A program made the position numbers and the translations under genes. From an uncultured Pelagibacteraceae bacterium (GTDB lineage Bacteria > Pseudomonadota > Alphaproteobacteria > Pelagibacterales > Pelagibacteraceae), in NCBI GenBank assembly GCA_902515625.1, contig CABXVD010000002.1, forward strand, positions 1-61,466: a stretch of DNA of 61,466 bases, written 5' to 3'. Below are positions 59,576-61,466 of this stretch, piece after piece; the stretch's first letter is position 1; every line of letters begins with the position of its first letter. Below the pieces are notes generated by a model. The model was not told the origin of the DNA and did not search any database. It worked only from the letters and a program-made list of their open reading frames with translations.

Positions 59576-61466
59576 TTAATTTGTACCTTTTAATTCTTTT
59601 ACAATCTTATTGAAACCTGTCGCATTTGAGGCCTTTATCATTAAGAAATCATCATTATCAACGTTATTTTCAATTAGATCGTTTATTTGCAATTTAGTCT
59701 TTAAAACTGAGCCTTTTTTAAGATTAGAAATTTTATTATATAAGAAGGAAATTTCCTTTCCTTTGACAAAAACTTTATCAATATTTGTTCTATTAATTAT
59801 TGGTGCTATAGATTCATGAAGTTTTTTTGAATGATGCCCCAGCTCCAACATATCACCAAGTATAAGATACTTTTTAGCGTTTTTCGTTTTGATCTTGTCA
59901 TAGTTTAATATTGCAGTCCTTAAAGACAATGGATTTGAATTATAACTTTCATCAATTAAATTTATAATTTTTTTATTCACTTTAATTTTTTTTATATCAC
60001 CCCTTCCCTCTGGAGTTCTAAAATTTAGAAATATATTTTTATCTAATTTTAAAATATTAAAGAAAACATTTTTAACAGTTAATGCTGCTAATATGTTATA
60101 AATATAATTTTGGAAATCATTTGAAACTATAAAATCTTTTTTAATTTTATTTATTTTAATACTGATTTTGTATTTTTTTTTGGATTTTACAATATCATGT
60201 AGTTTAATATCTGCATATTGGTTGTTTATTCCAAAAGATAATACTTTAAGTTTCTTTTTATGCGCTATTTTATTATGCAAACCAAAAAAAGCGTCATCAG
60301 CGTTAAGGACTACATAGCCATTATCTTTGGTATTATCAATTATTTCAGCTTTTGCTAAAGCTATTTGTCTTATGTTTTTAAAATTTTTGGCATGTGCGTA
60401 GTTAATATTTGTAATTACACTTATATCAGGTTGAATAATTTTTGAGAGTTGATCTATTTCTCCTTTTTTATCCATTCCCACTTCAATAATACCATAATCA
60501 TCATTTTGGTTTATATTAAAAAGACTCAAGGGAACACCATATTTATTATTATATGATTTTGAAGAAATAGTTGTTTTAGATAATTTTTTTAAGGTGTTAC
60601 CCAACAATTCCTTTAGAGAAGTTTTTCCACAACTACCTGTTATGGCAATAATATTTGTAGAAATATTTTTCCTAAAAATTTTTGCAGTTTCTGTAAGCAA
60701 ACCTAAGGGGTTTATTGAGCTTGCTTGTTTATTAATAGGTAGTTTTTTTTGAATTTTATTTACTACAGTTATTGATGCCTTTTTTTGAATTGCTTGTTCA
60801 ACAAATTTATTACCATCATTTTTTTTTCCTTTAATTGCAAAAAAAATATCATTTTTTTTAACACTCTTGGAATTTATGCTAGCTTTATTAATTACTGATT
60901 TAGATGATAGAATATTTCGATCAAATCTTTCATTAAGAATGTTCAATTTTAAATTTTTAGATAGTTTAAAATTCTTTTTTTTGATTGAACTTAAAATTAT
61001 TTGCCTATCTGATAAAAAAACTTTTTTATTTCCAATTTGCTGAATTTTTTCATGGCCTTTACCTGCAACGATTAAAACATTTCCTGTATTTAAGTTATTT
61101 ATTGCTTTCACAATTGCTTCTTTTCTATTAGAAATTTCAATAATTTGATTTTTTTTTATACCCCTTTTAATCTCATTTCTAATTTTCTTAGGCCTTTCAT
61201 GTCTTGGATTATCATCTGTAAGATAAATTTTATCCGCATATTTATCAGCTATTTTGCCCATTTTTGATCTTTTGCCTTTATCTCTGTCACCACCGCATCC
61301 AAAGAGCACAGAAATATGCTTGTCTGGGAATTGTTCTCTAATATTTAGAATACAAGTTTGTAAAGCATCTGGTGTATGAGCGTAATCAAGGAATACTAAT
61401 GATTTGTTTTTAATTTTTCCTATTTTTTCAAATCTACCCTCAACTGAAGATAGTCTAGGAATAACA
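59576..61466 (-). CDS. murE-murF: MurE-MurF fusion (MurE N-terminus outside window)
   Basis: Frame is open from window end: VEGRFEKIG...VFLDYAHTPDALQ...LFGCGGDRDKGKRSKMG...DDNPRHERP...VAGKGHEK (MurE) then SKSVKKNDIFFAIKGKKNDGN...AITGSCGKTSLKELLG...EVGMDKKGEI (MurF). Confidence 0.88.
   Translation of the reverse strand, partial: VIPRLSSVEGRFEKIGKIKNKSLVFLDYAHTPDALQTCILNIREQFPDKHISVLFGCGGDRDKGKRSKMGKIADKYADKIYLTDDNPRHERPKKIRNEIKRGIKKNQIIEISNRKEAIVKAINNLNTGNVLIVAGKGHEKIQQIGNKKVFLSDRQIILSSIKKKNFKLSKNLKLNILNERFDRNILSSKSVINKASINSKSVKKNDIFFAIKGKKNDGNKFVEQAIQKKASITVVNKIQKKLPINKQASSINPLGLLTETAKIFRKNISTNIIAITGSCGKTSLKELLGNTLKKLSKTTISSKSYNNKYGVPLSLFNINQNDDYGIIEVGMDKKGEIDQLSKIIQPDISVITNINYAHAKNFKNIRQIALAKAEIIDNTKDNGYVVLNADDAFFGLHNKIAHKKKLKVLSFGINNQYADIKLHDIVKSKKKYKISIKINKIKKDFIVSNDFQNYIYNILAALTVKNVFFNILKLDKNIFLNFRTPEGRGDIKKIKVNKKIINLIDESYNSNPLSLRTAILNYDKIKTKNAKKYLILGDMLELGHHSKKLHESIAPIINRTNIDKVFVKGKEISFLYNKISNLKKGSVLKTKLQINDLIENNVDNDDFLMIKASNATGFNKIVKELKGTN

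Noticed and set aside
1-61466. CRISPR arrays, IS elements, prophage, rRNA
   Set aside because: No spaced direct repeats, transposase/integrase motifs, phage genes or rRNA sequence found on reading both strands.

Overview
AT-rich, densely packed chromosomal window with the gene content and streamlining expected of a marine alphaproteobacterium of the SAR11/Pelagibacter type (blue-tuned proteorhodopsin, tiny intergenic gaps, many overlapping starts and stops). Taxonomy is inferred from gene content, not from a search. Most genes are housekeeping: panB, guaA, guaB, rlmE, pssA/psd, icd, alaS, recA, umuDC, dksA, proteorhodopsin, prpE-like, pyrC-like, nadA/nadC, fumC, uvrD-like, ligA, bamD, lpxC, and a dcw cluster ftsA-ftsQ-ddl-murB-murC-murG-ftsW-murD-mraY-murF/murE on the minus strand. 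There is one tRNA-Leu(GAG). The least explained items are: (1) an exported ~823-aa protein with about 110 Met and no visible Cys, ending in a collagen-like Gly-Gly-Pro/Gly-Asp-Pro tail, encoded next to a small exported partner; a second, diverged copy of the same two-gene cassette lies ~13 kb away beside the tRNA; (2) an FtsA that appears to have lost its ATPase half but keeps the 1C/SHS2-like region and a C-terminal amphipathic tail, with no ftsZ in the usual place; (3) an IMP dehydrogenase with a clean deletion of the CBS module; (4) a MurE-MurF fusion; (5) an apparent +1 frameshift or homopolymer indel in the signal peptide of the small cassette protein; (6) two translationally coupled micro-membrane proteins after dksA.
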